A DNA stretch of 64,000 bases from Anaerolinea thermophila (GCF_020723905.1 NZ_DYHZ01000008.1:62001-126000), one strand, 5' to 3'. Positions 17,567-28,506 are shown, numbered from the stretch's first letter. Translations and numbers: made by a program. Notes: generated by a model not told the origin, from the letters alone.

Positions 17567-20500
17567 GTGGAAACCAAGGGTCTCACCGCACTGCGTATTA
17601 GTCTGGCTTCGCCGGAACACATTCGTTCGTGGTCATATGGCGAAGTGTTGAAGCCGGAAACGATTAACTACCGGCGTTTGCGCCCTGAAAAAGATGGGCT
17701 GTTTTGTGAAGCCATTTTTGGTCCCACGCGTGACTATCAGTGTTATTGTGGGAAATACAAGAATCCCCGCTACAAAGGCATCGTTTGCGATAAATGCGGT
17801 GTAGAAGTTACCCGTTCCTCTGTCCGTCGGGAACGGATGGGGCACATCGAACTGGCAACGCCGGTGGCGCATATCTGGTACACTCGCCGCATCCCTTCCT
17901 ACTTGGGGCTTCTGCTGGATATCTCCCGCCGCAATCTGGACCGGGTTCTGTATTTTGCGCAGTACGTGGTCACTCACGTGGATGAGGATGCCCGTCAGAA
18001 AGCCCTGAAGCGCCTTGAGGATGAAATCAGCGTTTCAGAACGGGAACAAGCCAACCAGATCAACGAAAAAATCAAAGAGATCAAACTGGATCGCGATCGC
18101 AAACTTAACGAACTGAGCCAGCAAAAGAGCGAGTTGCAAGCCCGTGCGGATGAGCAAATCGCCATGCGGCTTGAACCGGTAATCAAAGAAGGACAGCGTC
18201 TAGAAGCCTCCCTCCAGGAACGCATGGGGCAGACGGTTTCCAAGCCCATTGTGTTTGAAGCCGCTGGAATCACAATTGTGGATGCGGGACAGACTGTCAC
18301 ATCGGCGCACCTTTCCATGATTCAACGCACCGTAAAACAGCGCCTGGATGAACTGGAAAGCGAAGTGCGCGATCAACTGCGCCGTGACCAGGAACAGATC
18401 GCTATGGAAATGGAGCGCATTCGCGCGGAAGCCAACGAAGCCATGGAAGCCCTGCGAAACCAGTTGGAAGATCAGGCGGTAGTCTCTCAGAATCAAAATT
18501 CTCGTCTGCGCGATGAGTTGATTGAACTGCGTCCCTTCACCTTCCTTACAGAAAGCCGCTACCGCGAACTGAAACAACGCTGGGGGCAGGTCTTCCGTGC
18601 GGATATGGGTGCAGAAGCCTTCTATGATATTCTCCGCCGTCTGGACCTGGATAAACTGGCGGAAGATTTATGGCACGAGGTACGCACCTCCAAGAGCAAG
18701 CAAAAGCGCAAGAAAGCCACCATTCGCCTGAAAGTGGTGGAAGCCTTCCGCCGATCGGGTAACCGTCCCGAATGGATGATTCTGACAGTTCTGCCTGTCA
18801 TTCCGCCTGATCTGCGCCCAATGGTGCAACTGGATGGCGGTCGCTTTGCCACCTCCGACTTGAATGACCTTTACCGCCGCGTGATCAACCGCAATAACCG
18901 CCTGAAGCGCCTGCTGGAACTCGGCGCGCCCGATGTGATTGTGCGCAACGAAAAACGCATGCTGCAGGAAGCGGTTGATTCCCTGATTGACAATTCTCAG
19001 CGCGGCAAAGCCCTTTCCCGCCGCGGACGCCGCGAACTCAAATCGCTCAGCGATATGTTGAAGGGCAAGAAAGGACGCTTCCGCCGCAACCTGTTAGGAA
19101 AGCGCGTGGACTACTCCGGTCGCTCGGTGATTGTAGTGGGTCCCAAACTGAAACTGCATCAGTGCGGCTTGCCCAAGACCATGGCGCTGGAACTCTACCG
19201 CCCCTTCGTGATTGCAAAACTGGTGGCACACAACTATGCCGCCAATGTGAAAGGCGCCCGTCGCTTTATCGAGCGCAATCGTCCCGAGGTGTGGGAAGTA
19301 CTGGAAGAAGCCATCAAAGAGCGCCCGGTGTTGCTCAACCGTGCGCCGACCCTGCACCGTTTGGGTATCCAGGCTTTTGAACCGGTGCTGATTGAAGGAA
19401 GCGCTATTCAACTGCATCCGCTGGTGACCACAGCGTTCAACGCGGACTTTGATGGCGACCAGATGGCAGTACACGTGCCGCTGTCAGAAAAAGCCGTTTG
19501 GGAAGCCCGCCACCTTATGCTGGCTTCCAAGAACCTGCTCAAACCCGCCGATGGAGAGCCCATCATCAGCCCGTCTAAAGACATGGTTCTGGGTGTGTAC
19601 TACCTGACCATGGATGATGGCTTGACCAATCACAAGGGTGAGGGACGCTACTTCGCCGACATGGATGAAGTGGAAATGGCTTACCAGTTAGGTCAGGTTG
19701 AGGTGCATACGCACATCCACCTGCGCACCCAGACCTGGTACGAAGAGTACGAAAAGAAAGATCGCCGCTTGCCCAAACCGGAAAAGCGCATCATCAAGAC
19801 CACTGTAGGACGGGTGCTCTTCAACCGCATTCTGCCTGAAGAAGTACGCTTCCGCAATATCGTTTTGGATAAAGGCGGTGTGAAAGACCTGATTGCTGAT
19901 GTGCTGGAAGTGTGCGGTCAGGAAAAGACCACCCTTGTGGCGGATGAGATTAAGGATATTGGTTTCGAGTATGCCATGAAGTCTGGCGCAACCATTGCGG
20001 TCTCGGATATCAGCATCCCCGAAGAGAAGAATGTTATTCTCGCAAAAGCCCAGGCAGAGGTGGATCAGGTTCAACGGGCGTATCGCCGTGGCTTGCTTAC
20101 GGAACAGGAACGCAACGAACGCATTATCGAAATCTGGCAGCAGACGACCAAGGTTGTTGCCGATACGGTCAAGCGCAACATGGACCCCAATGGCAACCTG
20201 TCCACCATGGCACTTTCCGGCGCCACCAAAGGTGGTTTTGGTCCCATTGCTCAGCTGGCGGGTATGCGCGGTTTGATGGCTGACCCGGCAGGACGCATCA
20301 TTCGCCTGCCGATTACCTCCAACTTCCGCGAAGGCTTGACTACCCTGGAATACTTCATCTCCACGCACGGAGCGCGCAAAGGTCTGGCAGATACTGCTCT
20401 GCGTACTGCCGATGCGGGCTACCTGACCCGTCGTCTGGTGGATGTTGCCCAGGATATCATCATCAACGAAATTGATTGCGGCACCAGAGAAGGCATTTTC

Positions 20501-21790
20501 ATCCGTAAAGCCGATGATGTGGCTGGACAGTCTTTCAAGGAACGTCTGTTTGGGCGGTTGACCGCTGAGCGTGTTATTGATCCGCGCACCGGTGAAATTC
20601 TGGCAGAGCGCGATCAGATGCTCGATCATGAACTGTGCCGCCGAATTGTTGCCGCAGGGGTTGATGAGGTCAAAGTGCGCTCGCCCATGACCTGTGAACT
20701 GGTGCATGGCATTTGTGCCAAATGTTATGGGATGGACCTCGGGCGTGGTACCATGGTGGAACTGGGCGCAGCGGTGGGTATTGTTGCCGCTCAGTCTATT
20801 GGCGAGCCGGGTACGCAGTTGACCCTGCGCACCTTCCATACCGGTGGTGTGGCGGCTGGCGGTGATATTACTACCGGTCTCCCCCGCGTGGAAGAACTCT
20901 TTGAAGCCCGCCGTACTCCCAAAGGCGAAGCCATTGTCTCCGAAATCTCCGGCACGGTACGCATCCTGCAGTCCGATCGGTACTCTGATCAACGGCTGGT
21001 GCGCGTCGAGCGCAGTGAACTGGTCAGCGATGAGTACGAAATTCCTGAAGGATGGCAGGTGGTGGTCAAGGATGAAGGCACCGTTTCTCTGGGCGATCCT
21101 GTTGCCGTTCTTGGAGAAGCCAGCATTACCGCTCAACATGCCGGACGGGTTCGCATTGAAGAAAACCGTGTGATTGTGGCTTACGAACAGCGCGAAAGCG
21201 AGGAATACGAAATTCCCAGCACGGCGCGCATTGTTGTGAAGGACGGCGAGCACATCGAAGCAGGCACCCCGCTTACCGAGGGTTCGCTCAACCCGCACAT
21301 GATCCTCAAGATCAAAGGTCGCGAAGCCTGCCAGATGTATCTGCTGACCGAAATTCAGAAGGTGTACCGCTCTCAAGGGCAGAACATCAATGACAAGCAC
21401 TTTGAGGTCATCATTCGCAAGATGATGGGCAAGGTTCAGGTCATTCGCCCCGGCGACACCAACTACCTGCCTTCGGATTATGTGGACCGCCTTGAGATTC
21501 GTAAGGTCAACGAAGAACTGATCGCCATGGGCAAACAACCTGCCCGCTTTGCTGAAGTCCTGCTGGGCGTCACCAAAGCCTCGCTGAACACGGATTCGTT
21601 CCTCTCGGCTTCGTCCTTCCAGCACACCATTAAGGTTCTGGCTGGTGCCGCCATTGCAGGTATGAAGGACAACCTGTACGGTTTGAAGGAAAACGTCATC
21701 ATCGGTAAACTCATTCCGGCAGGCACAGGATTTGTCCACGGGCGTTTTGCCCCCAAAGAGGAAAAAGCCGAAGCACCCTCGCAGGATTAA
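17567..21790 (+). CDS. rpoC: RNA polymerase subunit beta'
   Basis: 1407 residues starting with GTG, 7 bases after a perfect AGGAGG. The N-terminal zinc ribbon has Cys59, Cys61, Cys74 and Cys77. The catalytic Mg-binding loop NADFDGD is at residues 625-631 and the second half includes the expected bridge-helix/trigger-loop regions. Between residues ~140 and ~322 there is a highly charged, coiled-coil-like insertion of about 180 residues that is absent from enzymes such as that of Bacillus. The gene stands alone: no rpoB or ribosomal protein gene is upstream. The leader carries a hairpin that could attenuate transcription, and a strong terminator follows. Confidence 0.97.
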   Translation: METKGLTALRISLASPEHIRSWSYGEVLKPETINYRRLRPEKDGLFCEAIFGPTRDYQCYCGKYKNPRYKGIVCDKCGVEVTRSSVRRERMGHIELATPVAHIWYTRRIPSYLGLLLDISRRNLDRVLYFAQYVVTHVDEDARQKALKRLEDEISVSEREQANQINEKIKEIKLDRDRKLNELSQQKSELQARADEQIAMRLEPVIKEGQRLEASLQERMGQTVSKPIVFEAAGITIVDAGQTVTSAHLSMIQRTVKQRLDELESEVRDQLRRDQEQIAMEMERIRAEANEAMEALRNQLEDQAVVSQNQNSRLRDELIELRPFTFLTESRYRELKQRWGQVFRADMGAEAFYDILRRLDLDKLAEDLWHEVRTSKSKQKRKKATIRLKVVEAFRRSGNRPEWMILTVLPVIPPDLRPMVQLDGGRFATSDLNDLYRRVINRNNRLKRLLELGAPDVIVRNEKRMLQEAVDSLIDNSQRGKALSRRGRRELKSLSDMLKGKKGRFRRNLLGKRVDYSGRSVIVVGPKLKLHQCGLPKTMALELYRPFVIAKLVAHNYAANVKGARRFIERNRPEVWEVLEEAIKERPVLLNRAPTLHRLGIQAFEPVLIEGSAIQLHPLVTTAFNADFDGDQMAVHVPLSEKAVWEARHLMLASKNLLKPADGEPIISPSKDMVLGVYYLTMDDGLTNHKGEGRYFADMDEVEMAYQLGQVEVHTHIHLRTQTWYEEYEKKDRRLPKPEKRIIKTTVGRVLFNRILPEEVRFRNIVLDKGGVKDLIADVLEVCGQEKTTLVADEIKDIGFEYAMKSGATIAVSDISIPEEKNVILAKAQAEVDQVQRAYRRGLLTEQERNERIIEIWQQTTKVVADTVKRNMDPNGNLSTMALSGATKGGFGPIAQLAGMRGLMADPAGRIIRLPITSNFREGLTTLEYFISTHGARKGLADTALRTADAGYLTRRLVDVAQDIIINEIDCGTREGIFIRKADDVAGQSFKERLFGRLTAERVIDPRTGEILAERDQMLDHELCRRIVAAGVDEVKVRSPMTCELVHGICAKCYGMDLGRGTMVELGAAVGIVAAQSIGEPGTQLTLRTFHTGGVAAGGDITTGLPRVEELFEARRTPKGEAIVSEISGTVRILQSDRYSDQRLVRVERSELVSDEYEIPEGWQVVVKDEGTVSLGDPVAVLGEASITAQHAGRVRIEENRVIVAYEQRESEEYEIPSTARIVVKDGEHIEAGTPLTEGSLNPHMILKIKGREACQMYLLTEIQKVYRSQGQNINDKHFEVIIRKMMGKVQVIRPGDTNYLPSDYVDRLEIRKVNEELIAMGKQPARFAEVLLGVTKASLNTDSFLSASSFQHTIKVLAGAAIAGMKDNLYGLKENVIIGKLIPAGTGFVHGRFAPKEEKAEAPSQD

Positions 21791-21809
21791 ATCGCTGAAT
21801 ATGAACGGA

Positions 21810-21849
21810 AAACCGGGGAGAGGGACATAACCTTACCCCGGTTTTTTTA
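21810..21849 (+). terminator. rpoC intrinsic terminator
   Basis: An 8-bp GC-rich stem (21811-21818 with 21836-21843), reinforced by inner pairing, followed directly by a run of seven T. Confidence 0.9.
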
Positions 21850-22007
21850 TTTAAGAGAAATTAGAGAGAGGTTCTGTTTTTCTCAGAAGTCCAGTTGAGT
21901 TTTTGGACCGGTCTCAACAATATTTAATCTAGTGTTTCGTGGTTGTAATATCGGTTGTGATGGCCTTTTTATCTTCGCCGCTGGTGATGACCGGCTTTTT
22001 ATCGCAA

Positions 22008-22046
22008 ACCACCGATGGAAAAATAGAACAAATTTCCATCTGTGGT
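22008..22046 (+). repeat. Imperfect inverted repeat upstream of gyrA
   Basis: Arms 22008-22021 and 22033-22046 pair over 14 positions with one mismatch around an 11-base loop, ending 38 bases before the ATG. It could be an operator or a leader hairpin. The rest of the 293-base gap between rpoC and gyrA holds the rpoC terminator and no gene. Confidence 0.55.
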
Positions 22047-22083
22047 AAGATAAAGGAGAAGTTGAATCGCAGGAGAGTGTTTC

Positions 22084-25005
22084 ATGGAAGTTGGGCTGGT
22101 CAAGCGGGTGGATATCGATCAGGAGATGCAACAGTCCTATCTGGACTATGCCATGAGTGTGATCGTGGCGAGGGCTTTGCCCGATGCTCGCGATGGACTC
22201 AAGCCAGTCCAGCGGCGTATTCTCTACGCCATGCACGATATGAGTCTGGGTCCTGATTCGGGGTACCGTAAATCGGCAAGAATTGTCGGTGAAGTGTTGG
22301 GTAAGTACCATCCCCATGGAGATGTGGCTGTCTATGAAGCCATGGCGCGTCTGGCGCAGGATTTCACCATGCGCTACCCGCTGGTAGATGGACAGGGCAA
22401 TTTTGGCTCAATTGACGGCGACCCGCCTGCCGCAATGCGCTATACCGAAGCCCGCCTGACCCGCTTTGCTACCGAACTGCTCTCCCAGATTGACCGCAAT
22501 ACAGTAGATTTCGCCGATAACTTTGATGGCACCCTGCGCGAGCCGCAGGTGCTGCCCGCCGCCATTCCAAATTTACTGGTTAATGGAGCCAATGGCATTG
22601 CTGTGGGCATGGCGACCAACATCCCTCCGCACAACCTCTGCGAGGTGGTGGATGCGCTGGCGTTCATGCTCGATGAATGGGAGCGTCTGGACGAAATTGG
22701 TGTTCCTGATTTGATGCGCTTCATTAAAGGTCCAGATTTCCCCACGGGTGGGATTTTGCTTCAGAATGTAGAAGAGGGTGGTTTGCTTGCCGCTTACGGA
22801 TCGGGAAAAGGGCGTATCCTCATCCGTGGAAAGGTGCACGCCGAGGATTTGGGGCGGGGACGCACCCGTCTGATCATTACCGAACTGCCTTATCAAACCA
22901 ATAAAACCAGCCTCATCGAACGCATTGCCGAACTGGTTCGTGAGGGAGTACTGGAGAGCATCGCCGATTTGAGGGATGAATCGGACCGCCAGGGGATGCG
23001 GATTGTCATCGAACTTAAGCAGGGTGCTGAGGTGGAGACCACCATCCGCACACTGTATCAGCGCACGCCTTTGCAGAGCACCTTTGGCATCATTTTGCTG
23101 GCGCTTGTGGATGGCGAACCCCGCTTGCTGACTCTCAAGCAAGCCTTACGGGTATTCCTGGAGCATCGCATTGAGGTAGTGCGTCGCCGCAGTGAGTATG
23201 ATCTGGCGCGCGCCCGTCATCGCGCTCACATTCTGGAGGGCTTGCGGGTAGCCCTGAAAAATCTCGATGAGGTAATTCAATTAATCCGCAATGCGCCGGA
23301 CGCTGAACAAGCCCGCACGCGCCTGATGAAACGGTTTAAATTGAGCGAGATCCAGGCTCAGGCGATTCTGGACATGCAGTTACGACGGCTGGCTTCCCTG
23401 GAACGGAAAAAGATAGAAGAAGAATACCGTGAAGTCACTGCGCAAATTAAAGCCCTTGAATCCCTGCTCGGTTCTACCAGGAAAATTCGCCTTGCTGTCA
23501 AAGAGGAACTTGTTAAGATAAAAGAGCAGTACGGCGATCGTCGGCGGACTCAGATTGTGACCCTGGAAGGGGAGAAAACCATCCACCAATTCCTCACCGC
23601 CGATGAAGTGGCGCCCGCCGATAAAGTCTGGGTGGGGGTAACTGCCGATGGAAAGATTGCCCGCACCCCTGGAGAAGGATTGCCGCGCTTTCCTGCCCGA
23701 CACTGTCTGCGTGCCTCTACCCGCGCAGTGCTGATTTTGGCAAATGCGCAGGGGCAGGCGTCGGCGCTTTCGGTGGGATCTTTGCCCGTGGTAGAACAAT
23801 GGGAGGACGGTATCCCCCTCCATAAAGCCAGCGCCCTTTCTGAAGGGGATCGGGTGATGTATGTGCTGGCGCTGGAACCTGATGAACCCAAAGCCGATCG
23901 TTACCTGGTGACTGTAACCAGAAATGCCATGGTCAAAAAGAGCAGTCTGGAAGATTTACCCGGACCTTCGGCACAAAAGTTCACTCTGGTCAAGGTCAAT
24001 CCGGAGGATGAACTGCTCACCGGGACGGTGACAGGAGGACAGTATGAATTGCTTTTGCTCACCTCAGGAGGCATGGCAATTCGCTTTTCAGAGAGTGAAG
24101 TACGCCCAATGGGACTGGTTGCCGCCGGTGTGCTGGGAATGAAACTGGCTGAGGGAGATCAGGTGGCGGGACTGGTGGTGAACCCACAGGATAAAGACAT
24201 CCTTTTTGTCTGTTCGGATGGCGTGATTGGGCGCATCACCGGCGCAGATTTCCCATTACAGGGACGCTACGGGCAGGGGGTGCTCGCGACCCGTGTTTCG
24301 CACGGCGCTGAGATTGTGGGCGCATTAGGGGTGCAGAAACAGAAGGATATTGTGCTTCATCTTTCCCCTGAGGGTTTTCTTGTTCTGCCGGTTTCCGATA
24401 TTCACCGCATCAAACGCGGCGACAGAGGGACACGCCTGAAACTGGTGTCGAATCAAGAAGTTCTTGCCCTGACCTGGATGCCTGCGGTAGAAATTCCTGA
24501 AAATACAGAAGGTTCCTCCTCTTCTTCAGGCAAGCCAACCCGCAGAAAAAAGACGGCTGAGTCCGAGCCTGGTCCTGCGGCTCGAGCAGTGTCTCCCAGA
24601 GCGACGAACAAACCCTCATCAACAGGGGAAACTTCTCCCGCTAAAGCCTCGGTTCGGAAGCGTTCCTCAGCAAAGGCAAAAGAGGAACCTGTCAAGTCCA
24701 CCTCTCGCAGGCGTTCCACTGTTGAGGTGGAAGCGGAGACAACCGGGACGACAACCAGATCCCGCCGGTCGAGAAAAACGGATGAGGAGAAAACGCCTGC
24801 TCCAGCCGCGTCTTCACGGAAAAAAGTCTCTCAGTCCCCGGAAACAGGGCAAAGCGCTACCAAAAAGTCGGGTGTTCAAAAGGCTGAAAAACCGGCAAAG
24901 ACTGCAGGAAAAAAGCGTTCTGCCCCCGTCCCAGAGCAAAGACCTCTTCCCAACCTTGAGGAGACTTCTAAGCCTCGACGGCGGCAGAAACCGTCGGATG
25001 AGTGA
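22084..25005 (+). CDS. gyrA: DNA gyrase/topoisomerase IV subunit A with basic tail
   Basis: Type IIA topoisomerase breakage-rejoining subunit, 973 residues. The ATG at 22084 follows an AGGAG site. Catalytic Tyr120 is in the AMRYTEARL motif and the preceding HPHGD motif is intact. The C-terminal beta-pinwheel (~500-805) is recognisable, but its first blade has no QRRGGKG-type GyrA box (the aligned part reads LPRFPARHC). Residues ~805-973 form an extra tail rich in Lys, Arg, Ser, Thr and Pro, predicted disordered and DNA-binding. It could be gyrase or a topoisomerase-IV-like enzyme; no gyrB/parE is adjacent. The 3' end overlaps the convergent gene by 38 bases. Confidence 0.9.
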   Translation: MEVGLVKRVDIDQEMQQSYLDYAMSVIVARALPDARDGLKPVQRRILYAMHDMSLGPDSGYRKSARIVGEVLGKYHPHGDVAVYEAMARLAQDFTMRYPLVDGQGNFGSIDGDPPAAMRYTEARLTRFATELLSQIDRNTVDFADNFDGTLREPQVLPAAIPNLLVNGANGIAVGMATNIPPHNLCEVVDALAFMLDEWERLDEIGVPDLMRFIKGPDFPTGGILLQNVEEGGLLAAYGSGKGRILIRGKVHAEDLGRGRTRLIITELPYQTNKTSLIERIAELVREGVLESIADLRDESDRQGMRIVIELKQGAEVETTIRTLYQRTPLQSTFGIILLALVDGEPRLLTLKQALRVFLEHRIEVVRRRSEYDLARARHRAHILEGLRVALKNLDEVIQLIRNAPDAEQARTRLMKRFKLSEIQAQAILDMQLRRLASLERKKIEEEYREVTAQIKALESLLGSTRKIRLAVKEELVKIKEQYGDRRRTQIVTLEGEKTIHQFLTADEVAPADKVWVGVTADGKIARTPGEGLPRFPARHCLRASTRAVLILANAQGQASALSVGSLPVVEQWEDGIPLHKASALSEGDRVMYVLALEPDEPKADRYLVTVTRNAMVKKSSLEDLPGPSAQKFTLVKVNPEDELLTGTVTGGQYELLLLTSGGMAIRFSESEVRPMGLVAAGVLGMKLAEGDQVAGLVVNPQDKDILFVCSDGVIGRITGADFPLQGRYGQGVLATRVSHGAEIVGALGVQKQKDIVLHLSPEGFLVLPVSDIHRIKRGDRGTRLKLVSNQEVLALTWMPAVEIPENTEGSSSSSGKPTRRKKTAESEPGPAARAVSPRATNKPSSTGETSPAKASVRKRSSAKAKEEPVKSTSRRRSTVEVEAETTGTTTRSRRSRKTDEEKTPAPAASSRKKVSQSPETGQSATKKSGVQKAEKPAKTAGKKRSAPVPEQRPLPNLEETSKPRRRQKPSDE

Positions 25006-26107
25006 TCTGGAACTGACTGGCATGATAAAGAATACGGTCATTGAGTAAATGCACCGTATCGTTTCCTTCCTGAACCGTACCGTAAGGGGAAGCGGCTCTC
25101 CATTTAAAAAACCGTTGATTCCCCTGATGATGTTGAGAGATTAGCGTGAACCGACCTTGCGGGAGCAGATTTTCCAGCAAATGTCTGTACCAGCGCTCAA
25201 TGGCAGGATGTCCCTGATCGGTGCGCAGGGCTTTGACGTGCACAGCCGCAGGATGATACAACAGGATCAATCGGTGCAGGTCACGTTGATTGAGTGCCTC
25301 AAACAGGGATTGGATGATGTCCTGTGGTCGAGGATCGGGTTGCGGGGCTGGGGTTCGTTTATAGTGGGCAATTGTCTCCCACAACTCCGGTAAATCGCGG
25401 CGGCAAAACTCCCATCCCCAAAAGTTACACGCATGCAACTCGTGTTCATCCACAGCCTGGAGAAATTCGAGAATGTCCTGGGGAGTAGGGCGCCAGCCTC
25501 CCCACTTATACGCCGCTCCTGTGGGGACAATGGGAGTAGAGGGCTGCATGCTACGATATTCCATTAAGCAGCGGCGCAATTGAGCAGCGGGGTTATGGGC
25601 TTGTTCCCAGTACACCTGTGGCATGATGACCTGCACGTGTGGCAGGAAGACCTCCCAGGGCAAACTGGCATGCAGTTTTGGAAAACGGTACGAACTGAAT
25701 CCCAGCGGCAGATCGGGAAAGCGATTGCGCAACTCTCCCAGGTATTTCTGTGCCGCAAGTTTTCGCCCGGGCAGTTTGTACTGTTCTTCAGCATCAATGA
25801 CAAATCCGTCCAGATGCAGTTGAGTCAGCCTGCGAATGGCGACTTGCGCTTCGGGAACTGGTTCAAAGCCATAAACATACTGCCAGCCCCAGGCTTGAAT
25901 TCCCCGAGCATGCAGGGCTTCAACCAGTGGGGGAACGTAATCCACCTTGCCGTCTTTACTCACGTTGTGAGCATAAAAACGGTCTGCAATTTTAATGAGC
26001 ACATGAGTCAAGCCTGCTTTCTGGGCTTCTTCAGCAATGGCTTGGACATTGCCTTTCTCACAGTTGGGGATGTTCCACAGGTAGAACCCTTTGCCGTGCA
26101 GATTCAT
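24968..26107 (-). CDS. TIM-barrel glycosidase-like protein with NTF2/SnoaL-like C-terminal domain
   Basis: 379 residues from the ATG at 26107, which has a GGAG site; an in-frame extension to 26173 would overlap the upstream gene. The first ~255 residues show the features of a (beta/alpha)8 barrel of the DUF4015/glycoside-hydrolase-like superfamily ([10 protein letters not shown] start, [26 protein letters not shown] with acidic residues at strand ends). Residues ~265-379 resemble an NTF2/SnoaL-like cone fold ([18 protein letters not shown], a nuclear-transport-factor-like start). There is no signal peptide, so it acts in the cytoplasm. Function is unknown. It follows the HD gene with 16 bases between. 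Confidence 0.65.
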   Translation of the reverse strand: MNLHGKGFYLWNIPNCEKGNVQAIAEEAQKAGLTHVLIKIADRFYAHNVSKDGKVDYVPPLVEALHARGIQAWGWQYVYGFEPVPEAQVAIRRLTQLHLDGFVIDAEEQYKLPGRKLAAQKYLGELRNRFPDLPLGFSSYRFPKLHASLPWEVFLPHVQVIMPQVYWEQAHNPAAQLRRCLMEYRSMQPSTPIVPTGAAYKWGGWRPTPQDILEFLQAVDEHELHACNFWGWEFCRRDLPELWETIAHYKRTPAPQPDPRPQDIIQSLFEALNQRDLHRLILLYHPAAVHVKALRTDQGHPAIERWYRHLLENLLPQGRFTLISQHHQGNQRFFKWRAASPYGTVQEGNDTVHLLNDRILYHASQFQITHPTVSAAVEA

Positions 26108-26123
26108 GAATTCGTCTCCAGGA

Positions 26124-26705
26124 CTAGGATGCTGGAGATTCGATGTTGCCCTCCAAACCCAGTTGAGGGGCAATGCGCCGCATTGCCAGAATCACGTTGT
26201 CCACATGTTCCCAGAGGTCAATGCCCAGTTCCTGTGCCCCGGCGGCAATTTCCTCCCGGTTTGCTCCTGCCGCAAACGCACGGTCTTTCCACTTTTTCTT
26301 AACCGAAGAGGCGGTCAGGTCATACAGCGAGCGGGATGGACGCACCAGTGCCACTGCAGTAATCAGTCCGGTGATTTCATCGCAGGCGTACAGGGCTCTT
26401 TCCATCAGAGTGGTTCGGGGAATGCCTGTGTGGTCGGCATGGGAGAGAATCGCCCGCACGATGATTTCAGGAACCCCGTGTTCGCGCAGAATGGGAGCCC
26501 CGGCAGTGGGGTGTTCTTCCAGGGTGGGATGGATTTCCCAGTCGAAATCGTGGAGCAGCCCCACCACGCCCCACAGATCGGCATCCTCGCCAAATTTTTC
26601 GGCGTAAAAGCGCATGGCGGCTTCCACCGAAAGCATGTGGTTGATGAGATTGGGGTTTTTGACATAGGTGTGGACAATCTTCAATGCGTCTTCTCGGTTC
26701 ATCAT
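26124..26705 (-). CDS. HD-domain phosphohydrolase-like protein
   Basis: 193 residues. The HD superfamily metal ligands are visible: an early His in INHMLSVE, HD in GLLHDFDWE, and a later Asp in ACDEITG. It belongs to the small HDIG-type proteins often described as metal-dependent phosphohydrolases; the substrate is unknown. Two ATG codons in tandem (26705 and 26702) follow an AGGAGG site. It is likely co-transcribed with the TIM-barrel gene downstream. Confidence 0.85.
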   Translation of the reverse strand: MMNREDALKIVHTYVKNPNLINHMLSVEAAMRFYAEKFGEDADLWGVVGLLHDFDWEIHPTLEEHPTAGAPILREHGVPEIIVRAILSHADHTGIPRTTLMERALYACDEITGLITAVALVRPSRSLYDLTASSVKKKWKDRAFAAGANREEIAAGAQELGIDLWEHVDNVILAMRRIAPQLGLEGNIESPAS

Positions 26706-26759
26706 CGAACTCCTCCTTGATAGGGTGCAAGAATTGAGCCAGCGATTTTATTCAGAAGG

Positions 26760-27416
26760 TTAATCCTCAGGGAAGATGGGTTCATACGGTCCAAGCACAG
26801 GCACGGGGTGAGACACCCATACTTCCCATAACGCCACAGCAGTGGCAAGGGTTTCTCGAAGGTTCCACCATAACTGTGACCGGCGCAGATAGTACCGGTT
26901 ATCGGCTGGAACGCCAATGGCTTTCACGCCCAGTTGATTGCACAGGTACAGAGCCCGGGGAAGATGAAACGGTTGCGTGACCAGAATGGCTTCGGTTACC
27001 CCAAAAATGGCTTTGGCGCGGTAACATGTATCGTAGGTGCGTCTGCCGGCGTAATCCAGCACGATATCTTCGGAAGGCACCCCCAGATCCAGGGCATATT
27101 GCCTCATGGCTCCCGGCTCATTGTAATCGATAAAACGATTATCGCCGCTCATCAGTAGTTTCTTGACCTTGCCCTGAAAATACAGGTTTGCGGCAGTCTC
27201 AACACGATCCCTGAGAACCGGGCTGGGGGTCCCGTCTCGAGATAACCCTGCCCCAAAGACAATTGCAACCGGCATGGCTGGCGCTTCGGCAAGGGAAACC
27301 GTACGAGGTCGTGCGTATAGCGCGGTCAAACCCCGCGCGGCAAGCAAAATCGTTACCGCAAGCAAAATCAACGCAATCAACACACGAATCATCTTGTCCA
27401 GGAATTGACGAAACAT
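26760..27416 (-). CDS. SanA/YdcF-like DUF218 membrane protein
   Basis: 218 residues with one N-terminal membrane helix (~10-30) and a DUF218 domain outside it ([47 protein letters not shown]). The family includes SanA, which affects envelope permeability to vancomycin in enteric bacteria; the biochemical function is unknown. The end of the PhnD-like gene is 12 bases upstream, so they may share a transcript. Confidence 0.85.
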   Translation of the reverse strand: MFRQFLDKMIRVLIALILLAVTILLAARGLTALYARPRTVSLAEAPAMPVAIVFGAGLSRDGTPSPVLRDRVETAANLYFQGKVKKLLMSGDNRFIDYNEPGAMRQYALDLGVPSEDIVLDYAGRRTYDTCYRAKAIFGVTEAILVTQPFHLPRALYLCNQLGVKAIGVPADNRYYLRRSQLWWNLRETLATAVALWEVWVSHPVPVLGPYEPIFPED

Positions 27417-27428
27417 TTGAAGGTAATA

Positions 27429-28496
27429 TTATTTTCCAATGAATTCAGCATAATGGATACCCAGCGCTGCAATAATTTCGCGGAGAGGGTCGTAGAGGGA
27501 ATCCTCAACCGGGCGGATATCCTCAATTTCATAATCCGCAAACAATGAGAGGTTGGAACGCCCTTCAGGGTCTTTCACCAGGTCTTGAAAGGCTTGTTCG
27601 AGGGAAAGCCGGGTTTCTGCAGGCATGCCTGCTGCAAACACCAGGGCTAAATTGGGAATAATCGGGTTGCTCCGCCAGATCACTGGAATGCGCTCCAGCG
27701 CATCCGGAAGGTCTTGCAAAACGGCAGAAGCGGTGCGGGGATCGCCGGAGATGGCAAAGGTTGCGCCAAAGTCGCATACTCCCTGCACATAAAGCGTCCG
27801 CACGACACCGCTGTGGGTCTGAGTAAAAGCAGGTTCGGCAGTCTGGATACCATTTTGGGCGAGCAAGCCTGCCGGTACAAGATAACCCGCTGCAGAAGTT
27901 GGCTCAACATAACAGGGGCGTTTCCCTTCAAACTGACGGAGTGCAGTCGCGGCATCGGCGCTGTTTTGCCCGCTCAGTGGATCAAAATACAGTTGAAAAC
28001 CACTGCTGGCATTGACCAGGAACTGCACCCCATACCGGTACACCCCAAAGTGATTGCTGAGCAATCCCACCTCGGCTATCCCACGCTGGCTGGCGTACAG
28101 ATACGTCAGCGGCGGCATCCATGCCAGATGAACGTCGGTTTTCTCCATTGCTTCCAGCAACTGCCGGTATGTGCTGAAGGATTCTGCCCGGATTGCCAGT
28201 CCCGTCTGCCCGGCGATCTGTTGAATGACCCGGTCTGCTGCCGGGGGTTGCTCCACACTGCTCGCATCAATGTACCCAAATACGATGGGGTTTTCCACTT
28301 CACCCAGTGGAACAGGCGTGGTGGTGGAAGTTGGTTGCGGAGTGGGGGTTTCGGTAGGAATGGGACCGGGAGCAAGGGTGGGAGTGGCGCTCAGACATCC
28401 TGAAAGCCAGATGCCCACCCAGGCAAGCATCAGCACGCCTGGCCATGTCCGAAGCAGGCGCACAGGAAACCCGAGAAAATTAACCGGGGAGCGCAT
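27429..28496 (-). CDS. PhnD-like periplasmic-binding lipoprotein
   Basis: 355 residues. A hydrophobic signal ends in a lipobox (LSGC), followed by a Pro/Thr linker typical of Chloroflexota lipoproteins. The remainder matches the phosphate/phosphonate (PhnD) type-2 periplasmic-binding fold (IVFGYIDASS start, DVHLAWMPPLTYLYA, CYVEPTSAAGYLVPAG, DFGATF). No ABC permease or ATPase gene is adjacent, so it may serve a transporter elsewhere or act as a sensor. A TATAAT lies 10 bases before the ATG with no Shine-Dalgarno sequence, suggesting a very short leader. Confidence 0.85.
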   Translation of the reverse strand: MRSPVNFLGFPVRLLRTWPGVLMLAWVGIWLSGCLSATPTLAPGPIPTETPTPQPTSTTTPVPLGEVENPIVFGYIDASSVEQPPAADRVIQQIAGQTGLAIRAESFSTYRQLLEAMEKTDVHLAWMPPLTYLYASQRGIAEVGLLSNHFGVYRYGVQFLVNASSGFQLYFDPLSGQNSADAATALRQFEGKRPCYVEPTSAAGYLVPAGLLAQNGIQTAEPAFTQTHSGVVRTLYVQGVCDFGATFAISGDPRTASAVLQDLPDALERIPVIWRSNPIIPNLALVFAAGMPAETRLSLEQAFQDLVKDPEGRSNLSLFADYEIEDIRPVEDSLYDPLREIIAALGIHYAEFIGK

Positions 28497-28506
28497 GATA
28501 CAGCGG

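Noticed and set aside
19688-21739. 683-codon open frame antisense to rpoC
   Set aside because: It has no recognisable domain or ribosome site and mirrors the strong codon bias of rpoC, which keeps the reverse frame free of stops.
21971-22000. Second terminator upstream of gyrA (ACCGGC followed by T5)
   Set aside because: The stem is only six pairs with a three-base bulge; too weak to list as a feature.
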